From NCBI RefSeq assembly GCF_934632265.1, contig NZ_CAKTYH010000086.1, positions 1 to 8,401 on the forward strand: a stretch of 8,401 bases of DNA, in the 5' to 3' direction. Below the pieces are notes generated by a model that was given only the letters and a program-made list of their open reading frames with translations, was not told the origin of the DNA and searched no databases. The position numbers were made by a program, and so were the translations under genes. The DNA is from an uncultured Senegalimassilia sp. GTDB lineage: Bacteria; Actinomycetota; Coriobacteriia; Coriobacteriales; Eggerthellaceae. This document shows, in pieces, positions 1-5,691 of the stretch; position 1 is the stretch's first letter; each line of letters begins with the position of its first letter.

Positions 1-103
1 TATGAACGCCATCTTCAAGGACGGCGTGAAGATGGCCGCGGAATTCAAGGGCGCGTTCGACGACATCAAAAGCGCAGTGGACTTCAGCTCGCTTTTGAAG
101 TAA
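1..103 (+). CDS. C-terminal end of an unidentified protein (partial)
   Basis: An open frame enters from the left edge (base 1 is the last base of a codon, the first full codon is 2-4) and ends at TAA 101-103. The 33 visible residues (starting MNAIFKDGVKMAAEF and ending SSLLK) are rich in K, D, F and A and could form an amphipathic helix. There is no transmembrane segment, metal-binding motif or recognisable catalytic motif. The codons (GCC, AAG, TTC, GGC, GTG) look like genuine coding usage. It sits upstream of ssrA, where smpB is often found, but this tail lacks the Lys/Arg-rich C-terminus expected of SmpB, so I do not assign it. The product is unknown. Confidence 0.6.
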   Translation, partial: MNAIFKDGVKMAAEFKGAFDDIKSAVDFSSLLK

Positions 104-118
104 GATTATCTATCTGTT

Positions 119-134
119 CGGCGGCTTGCCGCCG
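119..134 (+). terminator. GC-rich hairpin after the partial gene
   Basis: CGGCGGC and GCCGCCG form a perfect inverted repeat separated by only two T residues, 15 bases after the stop codon of the partial gene. No proper T-run follows (TGCACTTTG), so it is at best a weak intrinsic terminator. It could instead be a transcript-end stabiliser or a leader hairpin of the ssrA precursor. Confidence 0.35.
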
Positions 135-140
135 TGCACT

Positions 141-146
141 TTGACA
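141..146 (+). promoter_or_regulatory. Perfect TTGACA, candidate -35 box for ssrA
   Basis: TTGACA lies 44 bases upstream of the mature tmRNA 5' end and is an exact match to the sigma-70-type -35 consensus. No convincing -10 hexamer is found 16-18 bases downstream (the region reads like CCGACT), so the call rests on the -35 and its position. A short hairpin (CGGCC-GATT-GGCCG, 170-183) directly precedes the tmRNA and could belong to the precursor leader removed by RNase P. Confidence 0.35.
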
Positions 147-189
147 AGGTGGACCGCAGCGTCCCGACTCGGCCGATTGGCCGGCATCC

Positions 190-559
190 GGGGGCGACTG
201 GTTTCGACATGGTATGTTTGAACTGAGGAGCAGGTCGTGGTCTCCTCGCCACGTTAAACAGGGGTACCGTCAAGTTAATTGGCAAGAACAACTCTCAGAG
301 CGCTCCGGCGCTCGCCATGGCTGCCTAAACAGCACCTGGCACGTCAACTCCGGGTTGTCCCCGGCTCGGACGCGACGTCATTTTAGGGGACTGCATCGAA
401 GCACGTGGACGGTATGGCTTCGATAAAGACCGAACCGACTAGGAACCCTAACGTTTGCCCGTTGACCGACGGGTTCCGAATTCCGATAACGGGATAAGCT
501 TGTAGAGCCTGAGGGATAATATAGTATGGACCGGAGTTCGATTCTCCGCGCCTCCACCA
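190..559 (+). ncRNA. ssrA: Transfer-messenger RNA (tmRNA), one-piece
   Basis: tmRNA rescues ribosomes stalled on broken mRNA: charged with alanine and bound by SmpB, it enters the A site and supplies a short reading frame encoding a degradation tag. The 5' end GGGGGCGACTGGTTTCGACAT is the classical tmRNA start. It pairs with CGCCTCC near the 3' end to give a 7-bp acceptor stem with G-U at the third pair, the identity element for alanyl-tRNA synthetase. The T-arm is clear: stem CGGAG/CTCCG (532-536 with 544-548) around TTCGATT. The discriminator A556 is followed by an encoded CCA (557-559). The length of 370 nt is normal for a single-piece tmRNA. A strong terminator starts ten bases further on. 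No smpB gene is visible. Boundaries are set by the acceptor stem and should be accurate to the base. Confidence 0.97.
281..328 (+). other. tmRNA tag reading frame (proteolysis tag)
   Basis: Inside ssrA, the frame starting GGC at 281 and ending at TAA 326-328 encodes GKNNSQSAPALAMAA. With the alanine carried by the tRNA-like domain the tag would be 16 residues beginning AGKNN. The start resembles other tags opening with AGK, and the hydrophobic Ala-rich end is what ClpXP-type proteases recognise. The usual ending is ALAA; here it reads ALAMAA, keeping the final AA. The resume codon is inferred from the tag itself and from the A/T-rich stretch CAAGTTAATT just before it. Other frames give no plausible tag. 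Confidence 0.85.
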
Positions 560-568
560 GCATTTTCT

Positions 569-608
569 AGACCGCCTGTTCTGTTTGCGCAGTTCAGGCG
601 GTCTTTTT
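569..608 (+). terminator. Rho-independent terminator of ssrA
   Basis: AGACCGCCTG (569-578) pairs perfectly with CAGGCGGTCT (595-604), followed by a run of five T (604-608). The 16-base loop can fold further. It lies ten bases after the tmRNA CCA end and is oriented to end ssrA transcription. Confidence 0.9.
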
Positions 609-880
609 ATGTCTAAAATATATCGGACATCTGTTGAATAACAGAGCGAAATCTTGCCGTTTTCAGACCGTTTGGTAATCGGATGGCACAAAAATGGTAC
701 ACGGCAAACCATCCAAGACATCACCCTGGCAATCGTTTTCGTTGTGGATATTGAAACCGAACCAGCCTATCCGTAAGGCGATGGAGTTTATGCCCCTTCA
801 CCGATTGTTGATTGGCGTCCCGATGGCCATATTTATCGCGTCGAAAATATCCACAAGGTATCGCTCCTTGGGCATTACGT
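609..880. other. Gene-poor stretch after ssrA, possible decayed coding remnant
   Basis: No intact gene is supported here. The composition is visibly more A/T-rich than the flanking genes. Reading the frame of base 642 gives a stop-free run from 642 to a TAA at 774. The same frame then runs from 777 to a TGA at 924-926, with a protein-like middle (about 810-860: DWRPDGHIYRVENIHK). No start codon, ribosome site or recognisable domain goes with it. This could be a broken gene with an in-frame stop, or chance. A weak inverted repeat ATGTC...GACAT (609-613, 626-630) is also present. The longer ATG-initiated reading at 694 looks unlike a protein and is not called. Confidence 0.3.
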
Positions 881-889
881 TGCTACAAT
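881..889 (+). promoter_or_regulatory. Extended -10 promoter for the L,D-transpeptidase gene
   Basis: TGCTACAAT fits the extended -10 pattern TGnTATAAT with one mismatch (TACAAT at 884-889). It would start transcription near 896, giving a leader of about 27 bases before the ATG at 923. No good -35 is seen 17 bases upstream, which is usual for extended -10 promoters. Confidence 0.5.
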
Positions 890-922
890 GAAGCTATCTA
901 CACCCTATTCAGCGAGAGCATC

Positions 923-2557
923 ATGAGCAACGATCAAAACGACAAGGTTTCGCGCGGCCGCCACGTCGCCCCAAGCGATATCCCTCCCATCAACTTCGAC
1001 AACGACGACCAACCTGGCGGCTTCGTTCCGCAGCAGGTGCATGGCCAGCAGACTAGGCCGGTCAATCAACAGTATGCGCAAAACGGTTACCAGGCATATG
1101 CGCCTTCCGGTATGCAAATCCCTCCCACGGGCGTAGCGCGTCCGAAGAAGCGCGTGGGAAAGGTGCTTGGCATCGTTGCGGCCTGTTTGATCGGCGTGCT
1201 TGCCATCGCGTACTGCGGCGTGGCGCTGTATTTCGGCAGCCATTTCATGCCAAACACCAAGATCGGCAATCTTGATGCATCGCTCATGTCAACGGCGGAT
1301 GCTGAAAAGGCGCTTGCCAATGAGGTGAACTCTTACAAGCTCACCATTACCGGCAATGGCTTCAATCTTACGGTCTCGGCCAAGGATGCCGGCGTCGATT
1401 TCGACGCTGCCGAAGCGGTGAAAGAGGCGTACTCCGCATACAATGAATGGCTGTGGCCCGTCGAGCTTACGCGCAGCCATGATGCAACCGGCGCCATGAT
1501 CAGCTCCTACAACGATTCCGGTCTTGAGCAAACCGTGTCTGCGGCAGTTGCTGCATTCAACGAGTCGGCAACGCAGCCTCTCAACGCTACGGTTGCCTAC
1601 GATTCCAAAACGGGATCCTTCACCGTTTGCAAGGAAGTCGCCGGCACCGCCCTCGATGCGTCGAAGGTCATGGCAGCCGCCGATGCTGCGCTCGCCGAGC
1701 TCAATCCCAAAGTCGTGCTTTCGTCCGAGCAGCTGTTGCAGCCGACGGTGTTTTCCACCGACCCTCGTTTGAAAACCGCCGCGGAGCAGGCGAACACCAT
1801 GATCGGCGCCGATATCGTGCTGACCATGGGCAAGTCCACCGCCGCCGAGGTCGATGCCGACCTCATCTCGCAATGGGTTACCGTTGATGAAAATGTGGAA
1901 GCGGTTCTTGATGAGGAGGCCATGCGGGCTTGGGTCGATAAACTCGCTGCCGATTGCGATACCGTCGGCACCACGCGTACCTACACTCGCGCCGATGGCA
2001 AGACCATCACCGTTTCCGGTGGCGTGTACGGGTGGTCCATCGACTACGATGCGCTTATGGACCTGGTTATCAACGGCGTCAAGGAAGGCCTCGTTGAAAC
2101 CGTCGAGATCCCTAACGCTACTAGCGGCGATGCTTACAACGGCGTTGGCGGTCGCGACTGGGGCAATCGCTATATCGACATCGACCTGGCCGAGCAGCAC
2201 GTTTACTTCTACGATGATTCCGGTGCGCTGGTTTGGGAGTCCGACTGCATCTCCGGCATTCCCGATGGCACGCACGATACCAGCGTGGGTGTGTTCTGGA
2301 TGAATGCGATGCAAAGCCCCGGCAAGCTTACCGGTTATGAGAACGGTCAGAAGATCTACGAATCAACCGTTCAATACTGGATGCCCTTCGACGGCAACGC
2401 CATCGGCTTGCACGATGCCGACTGGCAGCCCGATTTCGGCGGGACCATGTACAAAGACGGTTACGGCAGCCACGGCTGCGTTAACCTGCCCCCGGCGAAG
2501 GCTAAGGAGCTGTACTCGCTTATCCACTCCGGTGACTGCGTGGTCAGCCACTGGTAA
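923..2557 (+). CDS. Membrane-anchored L,D-transpeptidase (YkuD domain)
   Basis: This enzyme should cross-link peptidoglycan by L,D-transpeptidation outside the membrane, joining meso-diaminopimelate residues or attaching molecules to them through an active-site cysteine. From the chosen start it has 544 residues. Residues 1-73 are a polar cytoplasmic segment rich in Pro, Gln, Asn and Asp. KKR at 75-77 precedes one membrane span (about 81-103), giving a type II topology. Residues about 110-410 match the arrangement of the putative peptidoglycan-binding domain that precedes YkuD domains in Gram-positive bacteria (PF12229-like). The C-terminal YkuD domain (about 416-544) has the signature His497 followed by S516-H-G-C-V-N521, with C519 the nucleophile. 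The frame is open back to 812, but ATG 923 is preferred because a purine-rich site (GAGAG, 914-918) and an extended -10 box precede it. The gene is monocistronic, ending in TAA TAG before a strong terminator. Carbapenem-sensitive cross-linking is known for the family, not shown here. Confidence 0.93.
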   Translation: MSNDQNDKVSRGRHVAPSDIPPINFDNDDQPGGFVPQQVHGQQTRPVNQQYAQNGYQAYAPSGMQIPPTGVARPKKRVGKVLGIVAACLIGVLAIAYCGVALYFGSHFMPNTKIGNLDASLMSTADAEKALANEVNSYKLTITGNGFNLTVSAKDAGVDFDAAEAVKEAYSAYNEWLWPVELTRSHDATGAMISSYNDSGLEQTVSAAVAAFNESATQPLNATVAYDSKTGSFTVCKEVAGTALDASKVMAAADAALAELNPKVVLSSEQLLQPTVFSTDPRLKTAAEQANTMIGADIVLTMGKSTAAEVDADLISQWVTVDENVEAVLDEEAMRAWVDKLAADCDTVGTTRTYTRADGKTITVSGGVYGWSIDYDALMDLVINGVKEGLVETVEIPNATSGDAYNGVGGRDWGNRYIDIDLAEQHVYFYDDSGALVWESDCISGIPDGTHDTSVGVFWMNAMQSPGKLTGYENGQKIYESTVQYWMPFDGNAIGLHDADWQPDFGGTMYKDGYGSHGCVNLPPAKAKELYSLIHSGDCVVSHW

Positions 2558-2580
2558 TAGCTGTTCGATGGCGAATGCTC

Positions 2581-2617
2581 AGACGCCCCGCAAGCATTGC
2601 TTGCGGGGCGTCTTTCG
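2581..2617 (+). terminator. Rho-independent terminator of the L,D-transpeptidase gene
   Basis: GACGCCCCGCAAGC (2582-2595) pairs perfectly with GCTTGCGGGGCGTC (2599-2612) around the three-base loop ATT, with a flanking A-T pair, followed by TCTTTCGTT. The 14-bp GC-rich stem 24 bases after the stop makes it strong despite a short, interrupted T-run. There is no T-run on the minus side, so it serves the plus strand only. Confidence 0.88.
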
Positions 2618-2691
2618 TTCGGCTATGGGTTGCTTCTTGCGCCATTTGCGCGAGTGGGCGATTCCTGTTCGCTAATCAACAACAGCAGCCT

Positions 2692-2715
2692 GGTCGCGCG
2701 CTGCGACGCGCGACC
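2692..2715 (-). terminator. GC-rich inverted repeat just after ybaK
   Basis: GGTCGCGCG (2692-2700) and CGCGCGACC (2707-2715) form a perfect 9-bp stem with a six-base loop, six bases beyond the ybaK stop on the minus strand. No T-run follows in that direction (AGGCTGCTGTTG), so it is not a textbook intrinsic terminator. It may protect the transcript end, mark Rho-dependent ending, or separate the two convergent genes. Confidence 0.4.
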
Positions 2716-2720
2716 CCTGC

Positions 2721-3206
2721 TTATACAACAGTAAGGTCGACGCATTCTACGGGCACGACGCGCTGCAGCTCGCTCAGCGGCGTTTGAATCTGGCATCCAA
2801 TGCGGCCGCCCGAGAACATGATCCGGTCGTACAGCTCGGCCGTCTCATCGATGAAGGTGGGGAAGGCCTTCTTCATTCCCACGGGGCTGCAGCCGCCGTG
2901 AATGTATCCGGTCAAACCCAAAAGGTCGCGGGATTTCACCATCGCGATGGATTTCTCTCCGGCAGCGCGAGCCGCCTTCTTCAAATCCAGCTCGCAGGCA
3001 ACGGGGATCATGAATACGAAATGCTGACCTGATTTCCCCTGAGTGACCAAAGTCTTGAACACACAATCGGGGTCTTGCTCCAAAAGCGCCGCAACCTCCA
3101 CTCCGGACAGCGCTTCGGGGCAATCGAAGAAGCGCGTGTCGAAATCAGCGTGCGCCGCCTCCATCTCGCGTATGGCATTGGTTTTGCGATCTTTTTCCTT
3201 CGGCAT
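2721..3206 (-). CDS. ybaK: Cys-tRNA(Pro)/Cys-tRNA(Cys) deacylase, YbaK family
   Basis: YbaK enzymes hydrolyse Cys-tRNA(Pro), a mischarging product of prolyl-tRNA synthetase, and so protect translation accuracy in the cytoplasm. The protein has 161 residues, the usual size. Family hallmarks are VFKTLV at 49-54 with the conserved Lys51, the IPV-ELDLKKAARAAGEKS block around 67-86, TGYIHGGCSPVGMKK at 99-113, FPTFIDETAELYDRI at 115-129, and FSGGRIGCQI at 131-140. An upstream in-frame ATG at 3245 exists, but ATG 3206 is chosen because GGAAG lies 9 bases before it and because family alignment begins near there. The gene converges with the L,D-transpeptidase and diverges from murI. On the minus strand TAGTAT (3258-3263) is a possible -10, but without a clear -35. 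The pairing with a tRNA-Pro gene 1.6 kb away is probably coincidental. Confidence 0.93.
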   Translation of the reverse strand: MPKEKDRKTNAIREMEAAHADFDTRFFDCPEALSGVEVAALLEQDPDCVFKTLVTQGKSGQHFVFMIPVACELDLKKAARAAGEKSIAMVKSRDLLGLTGYIHGGCSPVGMKKAFPTFIDETAELYDRIMFSGGRIGCQIQTPLSELQRVVPVECVDLTVV

Positions 3207-3306
3207 GATTAGCTGCTTCCTTTTCTGGAACTTTTCGCTTGTCATGCAGGTTAGCAGATACTATGGCACCCGTAGCGCATTTCAGAAAGCGCCCGCAAGC
3301 ATGCGC

Positions 3307-3312
3307 TATACT
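3307..3312 (+). promoter_or_regulatory. -10 box of murI, predicting a leaderless transcript
   Basis: TATACT matches five of six -10 consensus bases and ends seven bases before the murI ATG at 3320. A start site at the usual distance would fall at or within a base or two of that ATG. No good Shine-Dalgarno is present (only GAGCGG directly abutting the ATG). Leaderless mRNAs are common in actinobacteria. The -35 is weak (TTCAGA at 3281-3286, with a long spacer). Confidence 0.5.
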
Positions 3313-3319
3313 GAGCGGC

Positions 3320-4195
3320 ATGGATATCATGCAAACATTCGATAATGCGCCCATCGGCGTGTTCGATTCAGGGTTCGGCGGGCTTACCGTAGCGCGCGAG
3401 ATCGCGAAGGCGCTGCCCGAGGAATCCATCATCTACGTGGGTGATTCCGCGCGTTGCCCCTATGGTCCGCGTAGCCTTTCCGAAGTGGATGGGTTCGTCC
3501 AGCAAATCGGATCCTGGCTGGTGCAGCGCGGGGTCAAACTCATCGTCATCGCATGCAATACCGCCACGGCGGCGGGTTTGGCGCATGCGCAGCGTACGTT
3601 CCCCGTCCCCGTCATCGGCGTGGTCGAGCCTGGCGCGCGCGCTGCAGCGCATGCAACGTGTAACAAGCGCGTCGGCGTCATCGCCACGAAGGCAACGGTG
3701 GAATCCGATGCCTATACCAAGGCGATCCGCCATCTTGATGCGGGCATCACCGTGTTCTCCACGGCTACGCCGCGATTCGTTGAGATAGCCGAGCAGGGCA
3801 TCCGCATGGCGGAGGGCCCTATCGAGAACTATACTTCTCTCGCCTCGAAGGTCTACATCAGACCGCCCTTCCAGGCTATCGCCAAAGAATATCTTGAGCC
3901 GCTACGACGCTGTCAAATCGACACGCTCGTTCTCGGTTGCACGCATTTTCCGCTGCTCAAGGCGCTTATCGGCGGCGTGGTGGGGCATGAGGTCACGCTC
4001 ATCTCGTCTGCGAAGGAAGCGGCTCGTGACGTCACCGAGATCTTAGACCGTCATCATCAGCGGGCTCAGGCGGGCCATAAAGCCGAGTACGAGTTCAATA
4101 CCACCGGTGATGATGTTGCGGAGTTCCAGAGCTTCGGCAGCCGCGCATTCTGCATGCCCATTACCAGCGTGTCGCATATCGAATTCAAGGATTAA
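3320..4195 (+). CDS. murI: Glutamate racemase
   Basis: MurI interconverts L- and D-glutamate without cofactor. It supplies the D-Glu at position 2 of the peptidoglycan stem peptide, so the gene is normally essential. The protein is 291 residues, typical of the family. Two-cysteine acid/base chemistry is visible: Cys79 in ACNTATAAG (78-86) and Cys207 in LGCTHFPLL (205-213), which also carries His209. Substrate-binding signatures are FDSGFGGLTV at 15-24, GDSARCPYGPRS at 41-52, and VVEPGARAA around 101-109. The frame is open back to 3239. ATG 3320 is chosen because family homology begins with PIGVFDSG soon after it and because the -10 box excludes earlier starts; ATG 3329 is an alternative. rdgB follows 26 bases after the stop, so the two are probably co-transcribed, a pairing also known in Firmicutes. 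Confidence 0.96.
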   Translation: MDIMQTFDNAPIGVFDSGFGGLTVAREIAKALPEESIIYVGDSARCPYGPRSLSEVDGFVQQIGSWLVQRGVKLIVIACNTATAAGLAHAQRTFPVPVIGVVEPGARAAAHATCNKRVGVIATKATVESDAYTKAIRHLDAGITVFSTATPRFVEIAEQGIRMAEGPIENYTSLASKVYIRPPFQAIAKEYLEPLRRCQIDTLVLGCTHFPLLKALIGGVVGHEVTLISSAKEAARDVTEILDRHHQRAQAGHKAEYEFNTTGDDVAEFQSFGSRAFCMPITSVSHIEFKD

Positions 4196-4221
4196 CACCC
4201 ATGGCCCTGAAAGGAGCCGTC

Positions 4222-4824
4222 ATGAAAACCGTGCTCATTGCCAGCAACAACGCTCATAAGGCCGTTGAAATAGCCGAAGCGCTTGATTTCCCCGGTTGGG
4301 AGTTCAAAACGCTCAAGCAGGCTGGCGTTCAGTCCGATCCCGTTGAGGATGCCGAGACGTTTCTGGGCAACGCCCGTATCAAGGCCCAAGCGGCTCAGCA
4401 GGCTAGCGGCGGTATGGCGGTGCTAGCAGACGACTCCGGCCTGGAGGTCGATGCGCTCAACGGAGCCCCTGGCGTGCATTCGGCGCGCTATGCCGGTGAA
4501 CCCTGCGACGATGCGGCGAACAACGCTAAGCTGCTCGATGCGCTTTCGGGGGTCGAGGACGAGCAGCGTAGCGCACGATTCGTCTGCCATCTTGTCTACC
4601 TAGATGAACAGGGTAGTGAATGGGATGCCCGAGGTACGGTCGAGGGCCGCATCGCTTATGAGCCGCAAGGGGAAAACGGTTTCGGGTACGATCCGCTGTT
4701 CCTGCCCGAGGTGTTTGATTTCGAACGCTCGCTCGGCCAGGCGCTTCCTGAGGAAAAGAACTCGATTTCCCACCGTGGCAACGCCCTTCGTGAACTTCGC
4801 GCGAAATTGTCCGAAAACGCGTAA
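4222..4824 (+). CDS. rdgB: XTP/dITP diphosphatase (Ham1/RdgB family)
   Basis: This cytoplasmic enzyme hydrolyses non-canonical purine nucleotides (ITP, dITP, XTP) to monophosphates, keeping deaminated bases out of DNA and RNA. The 200-residue length fits the family. Signatures run in order: SNNAHK (8-13) for phosphate binding, the E/D-rich EDAETFLGNA (42-51), LADDSGLEVDALNGAPGVHSARYAG at 68-92 with Asp71 as probable catalytic base, FGYDPLF (154-160), and KNSISHRGNAL (179-189). The frame also has an ATG at 4201, but ATG 4222 is chosen because AAAGGAG (4210-4216) precedes it at five bases and homology starts at once. The last codons overlap the promoter region of the downstream tRNAs; no terminator separates them. 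Confidence 0.96.
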   Translation: MKTVLIASNNAHKAVEIAEALDFPGWEFKTLKQAGVQSDPVEDAETFLGNARIKAQAAQQASGGMAVLADDSGLEVDALNGAPGVHSARYAGEPCDDAANNAKLLDALSGVEDEQRSARFVCHLVYLDEQGSEWDARGTVEGRIAYEPQGENGFGYDPLFLPEVFDFERSLGQALPEEKNSISHRGNALRELRAKLSENA

Positions 4825-4830
4825 AAAGTC

Positions 4831-4839
4831 TGATATACT
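4831..4839 (+). promoter_or_regulatory. Extended -10 promoter for the tRNA-Pro/tRNA-Gly pair
   Basis: TGATATACT fits TGnTATAAT with one mismatch (TATACT at 4834-4839), 19 bases before the tRNA-Pro 5' end. Start of transcription would be near 4846, giving a short precursor leader. It begins seven bases after the rdgB stop. No clear -35 is seen (TTGTCC at 4807 is too far). Confidence 0.6.
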
Positions 4840-4858
4840 AGCTGGGCTGTTTGGATGT

Positions 4859-4935
4859 CGGGACGTGGCGCAGCCTGGTAGCGCGCCTGCTTTGGGAGCA
4901 GGATGTCGCAGGTTCGAATCCTGTCGTCCCGACCA
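4859..4935 (+). tRNA. tRNA-Pro (TGG)
   Basis: CGGGACG (4859-4865) pairs perfectly with CGTCCCG (4925-4931). The anticodon arm CCTGC-TTTGGGA-GCAGG places TGG in the anticodon, reading proline codons, and the T-arm GCAGG-TTCGAAT-CCTGT is canonical. The discriminator is A4932 and CCA is encoded (4933-4935). All arms are intact. It is followed after three bases by tRNA-Gly, so the two come from one precursor. Confidence 0.97.
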
Positions 4936-4938
4936 GTC

Positions 4939-5012
4939 GCGGGTGTGGTTCAATGGTAGAACTGAAGCCTTCCAAGCTTCTAACGCGGGTTCGATTCCCG
5001 TCACCCGCTCCA
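4939..5012 (+). tRNA. tRNA-Gly (TCC)
   Basis: GCGGGTG (4939-4945) pairs with CACCCGC (5002-5008). The anticodon arm GAAGC-CTTCCAA-GCTTC gives TCC, for GGA/GGG glycine codons. The T-arm GCGGG-TTCGATT-CCCGT is standard, T5009 is the discriminator and CCA is encoded (5010-5012). The D-arm GTTC-AATGGTA-GAAC is intact. A terminator follows ten bases later. Confidence 0.97.
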
Positions 5013-5022
5013 CTAAAACCCC

Positions 5023-5053
5023 AGGTCAGAGTCTTATCGGTTCTGGCCTTTTT
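5023..5053 (+). terminator. Terminator after tRNA-Gly
   Basis: AGGTCAGA (5023-5030) pairs with TCTGGCCT (5042-5049), including one G-U pair, and T5049-5053 form the T-run. The position is right for ending the tRNA-Pro/tRNA-Gly transcript. Confidence 0.75.
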
Positions 5054-5058
5054 GTTTT

Positions 5059-5092
5059 GCGGACCAAATTGCGGACCAAATGCGGACCAAAT
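5059..5092. repeat. Three tandem 11-bp direct repeats GCGGACCAAAT
   Basis: Exact copies lie at 5059-5069, 5071-5081 and 5082-5092; the first two are separated by one T and the last two abut. They start just after the tRNA-Gly terminator. Spacing of about one helical turn puts all copies on one face of the DNA. Arrays like this occur as arm-type binding sites of tyrosine integrases next to tRNA attachment sites, but no integrase gene is in the window, so function is open. Confidence 0.85.
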
Positions 5093-5195
5093 CGAGGGCA
5101 GATGTCTGCGTGCATTCAGGCCAATACATGGGGAAGGCCCGGGCAACAGTTTCTTCATTCTTTATTGTTGCCTGCTATATCAAGCCGAAATCGTG

Positions 5196-5234
5196 AAAGA
5201 AAAAGCCGGAGACGTCAAATGGCGTCTCCGGCTT
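5196..5234 (-). terminator. Terminator of tRNA-Arg
   Basis: AAGCCGGAGACG (5203-5214) pairs perfectly with CGTCTCCGGCTT (5223-5234), an 8-base loop between. Read on the minus strand the hairpin is followed by a T-rich tract (TTTTTCTTTC). It starts about ten bases after the 3' end of tRNA-Arg. The plus strand has no T-run. Confidence 0.85.
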
Positions 5235-5244
5235 GTACGAGCGC

Positions 5245-5320
5245 TGGCGCGCCCAGCAGGACTCGAACCTGCAACCGTCGGATTAGAAGTCCGATGCTCT
5301 ATCCGTTGAGCCATGGGCGC
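5245..5320 (-). tRNA. tRNA-Arg (TCT)
   Basis: On the minus strand GCGCCCA pairs with TGGGCGC, discriminator G, with encoded CCA (plus-strand TGG at 5245-5247). The anticodon arm TCGGA-CTTCTAA-TCCGA gives TCT, for AGA/AGG arginine codons, which are rare in the surrounding genes. The T-arm GCAGG-TTCGAGT-CCTGC is standard. It is transcribed alone, opposite to the other two tRNAs. Confidence 0.97.
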
Positions 5321-5333
5321 ACAAAACGCCGTT

Positions 5334-5339
5334 ATTATA
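5334..5339 (-). promoter_or_regulatory. -10 box of tRNA-Arg
   Basis: The minus strand reads TATAAT, a perfect -10, ending 13 bases before the tRNA 5' end, so the primary leader would be only some six bases. No recognisable -35 is seen 16-18 bases upstream. Confidence 0.6.
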
Positions 5340-5630
5340 CCGCAAACCCGCTAAAACACGTAGGCTCGCAAGGCGTCATGACTAAAACAATCCGCTTTAG
5401 CACCGAAAAGCGTCTGGCGTGAAAAGTGAACAGCCGTTGAATCAAGAAAAAAGACGGTTCGCGTTCAAGGCTCCGTTGAATTCCTGCAGAGTATGTCGTG
5501 TGATTTGCGACAAGCAATAGTTCGCAGGAGGAGCCTGATCGTCCGGTCGCCTAGCAACTACCTATTGCGTTTTCAGCTACATCTCGCCCTCAAACGCTAC
5601 CAGCCATAGTGGTATAGCCTCTCTCTATCA

Positions 5631-5647
5631 ATGGTCTAAAAGACCAT
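5631..5647. promoter_or_regulatory. Perfect 17-bp palindrome, candidate operator
   Basis: ATGGTCTAAAAGACCAT has two perfect 7-bp arms around AAA. Palindromes with TGGTCT/AGACCA arms are typical operators of dimeric helix-turn-helix regulators, for example GntR-family types, though those usually have a different centre spacing. It lies 369 bases before arcA. The regulator and target are unknown; a short hairpin in RNA is the alternative. Confidence 0.5.
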
Positions 5648-5656
5648 ATGCGTCTG

Positions 5657-5678
5657 TGCATCGAAATCGCGCGATGCA
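5657..5678. promoter_or_regulatory. Inverted repeat TGCATCG...CGATGCA
   Basis: Two 7-bp arms flank AAATCGCG. It begins nine bases after the 17-bp palindrome and its right arm runs into TGCATTA. It could be a regulator site or part of a cluster of TGCAT-containing half-sites. Confidence 0.4.
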
Positions 5679-5691
5679 TTATTTCTTACAT

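Noticed and set aside
214..426. 70-codon frame inside ssrA and the 113-codon minus frame 383-724 covering its 3' end
   Set aside because: The region is a well-formed tmRNA; these translations have no protein character.
694..891. 65-codon ATG frame downstream of ssrA
   Set aside because: No ribosome site, no domain, and the competing frame looks more protein-like; not enough support for a gene.
1289..2314. 341-codon minus-strand frame inside the L,D-transpeptidase gene
   Set aside because: It is a shadow of GC-rich coding sequence: its translation lacks any domain, whereas the plus frame has the complete YkuD signature.
5059..5092. Triple repeat as a CRISPR array
   Set aside because: Units are 11 bp with zero or one base between them; there are no spacers and no cas genes.
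4600..5422. Long open frames on both strands across the tRNA cluster, including translations with RRFESCRP and GFEPATSCSQ
   Set aside because: They run through tRNA-Pro, tRNA-Gly, tRNA-Arg and their terminators; these peptides are well-known artefacts of translating tRNA genes.
5526..5533. AGGAGGAG as a ribosome binding site of a small gene upstream of arcA
   Set aside because: No start codon at a usable distance leads to an open frame of any length; stops follow within a few codons.
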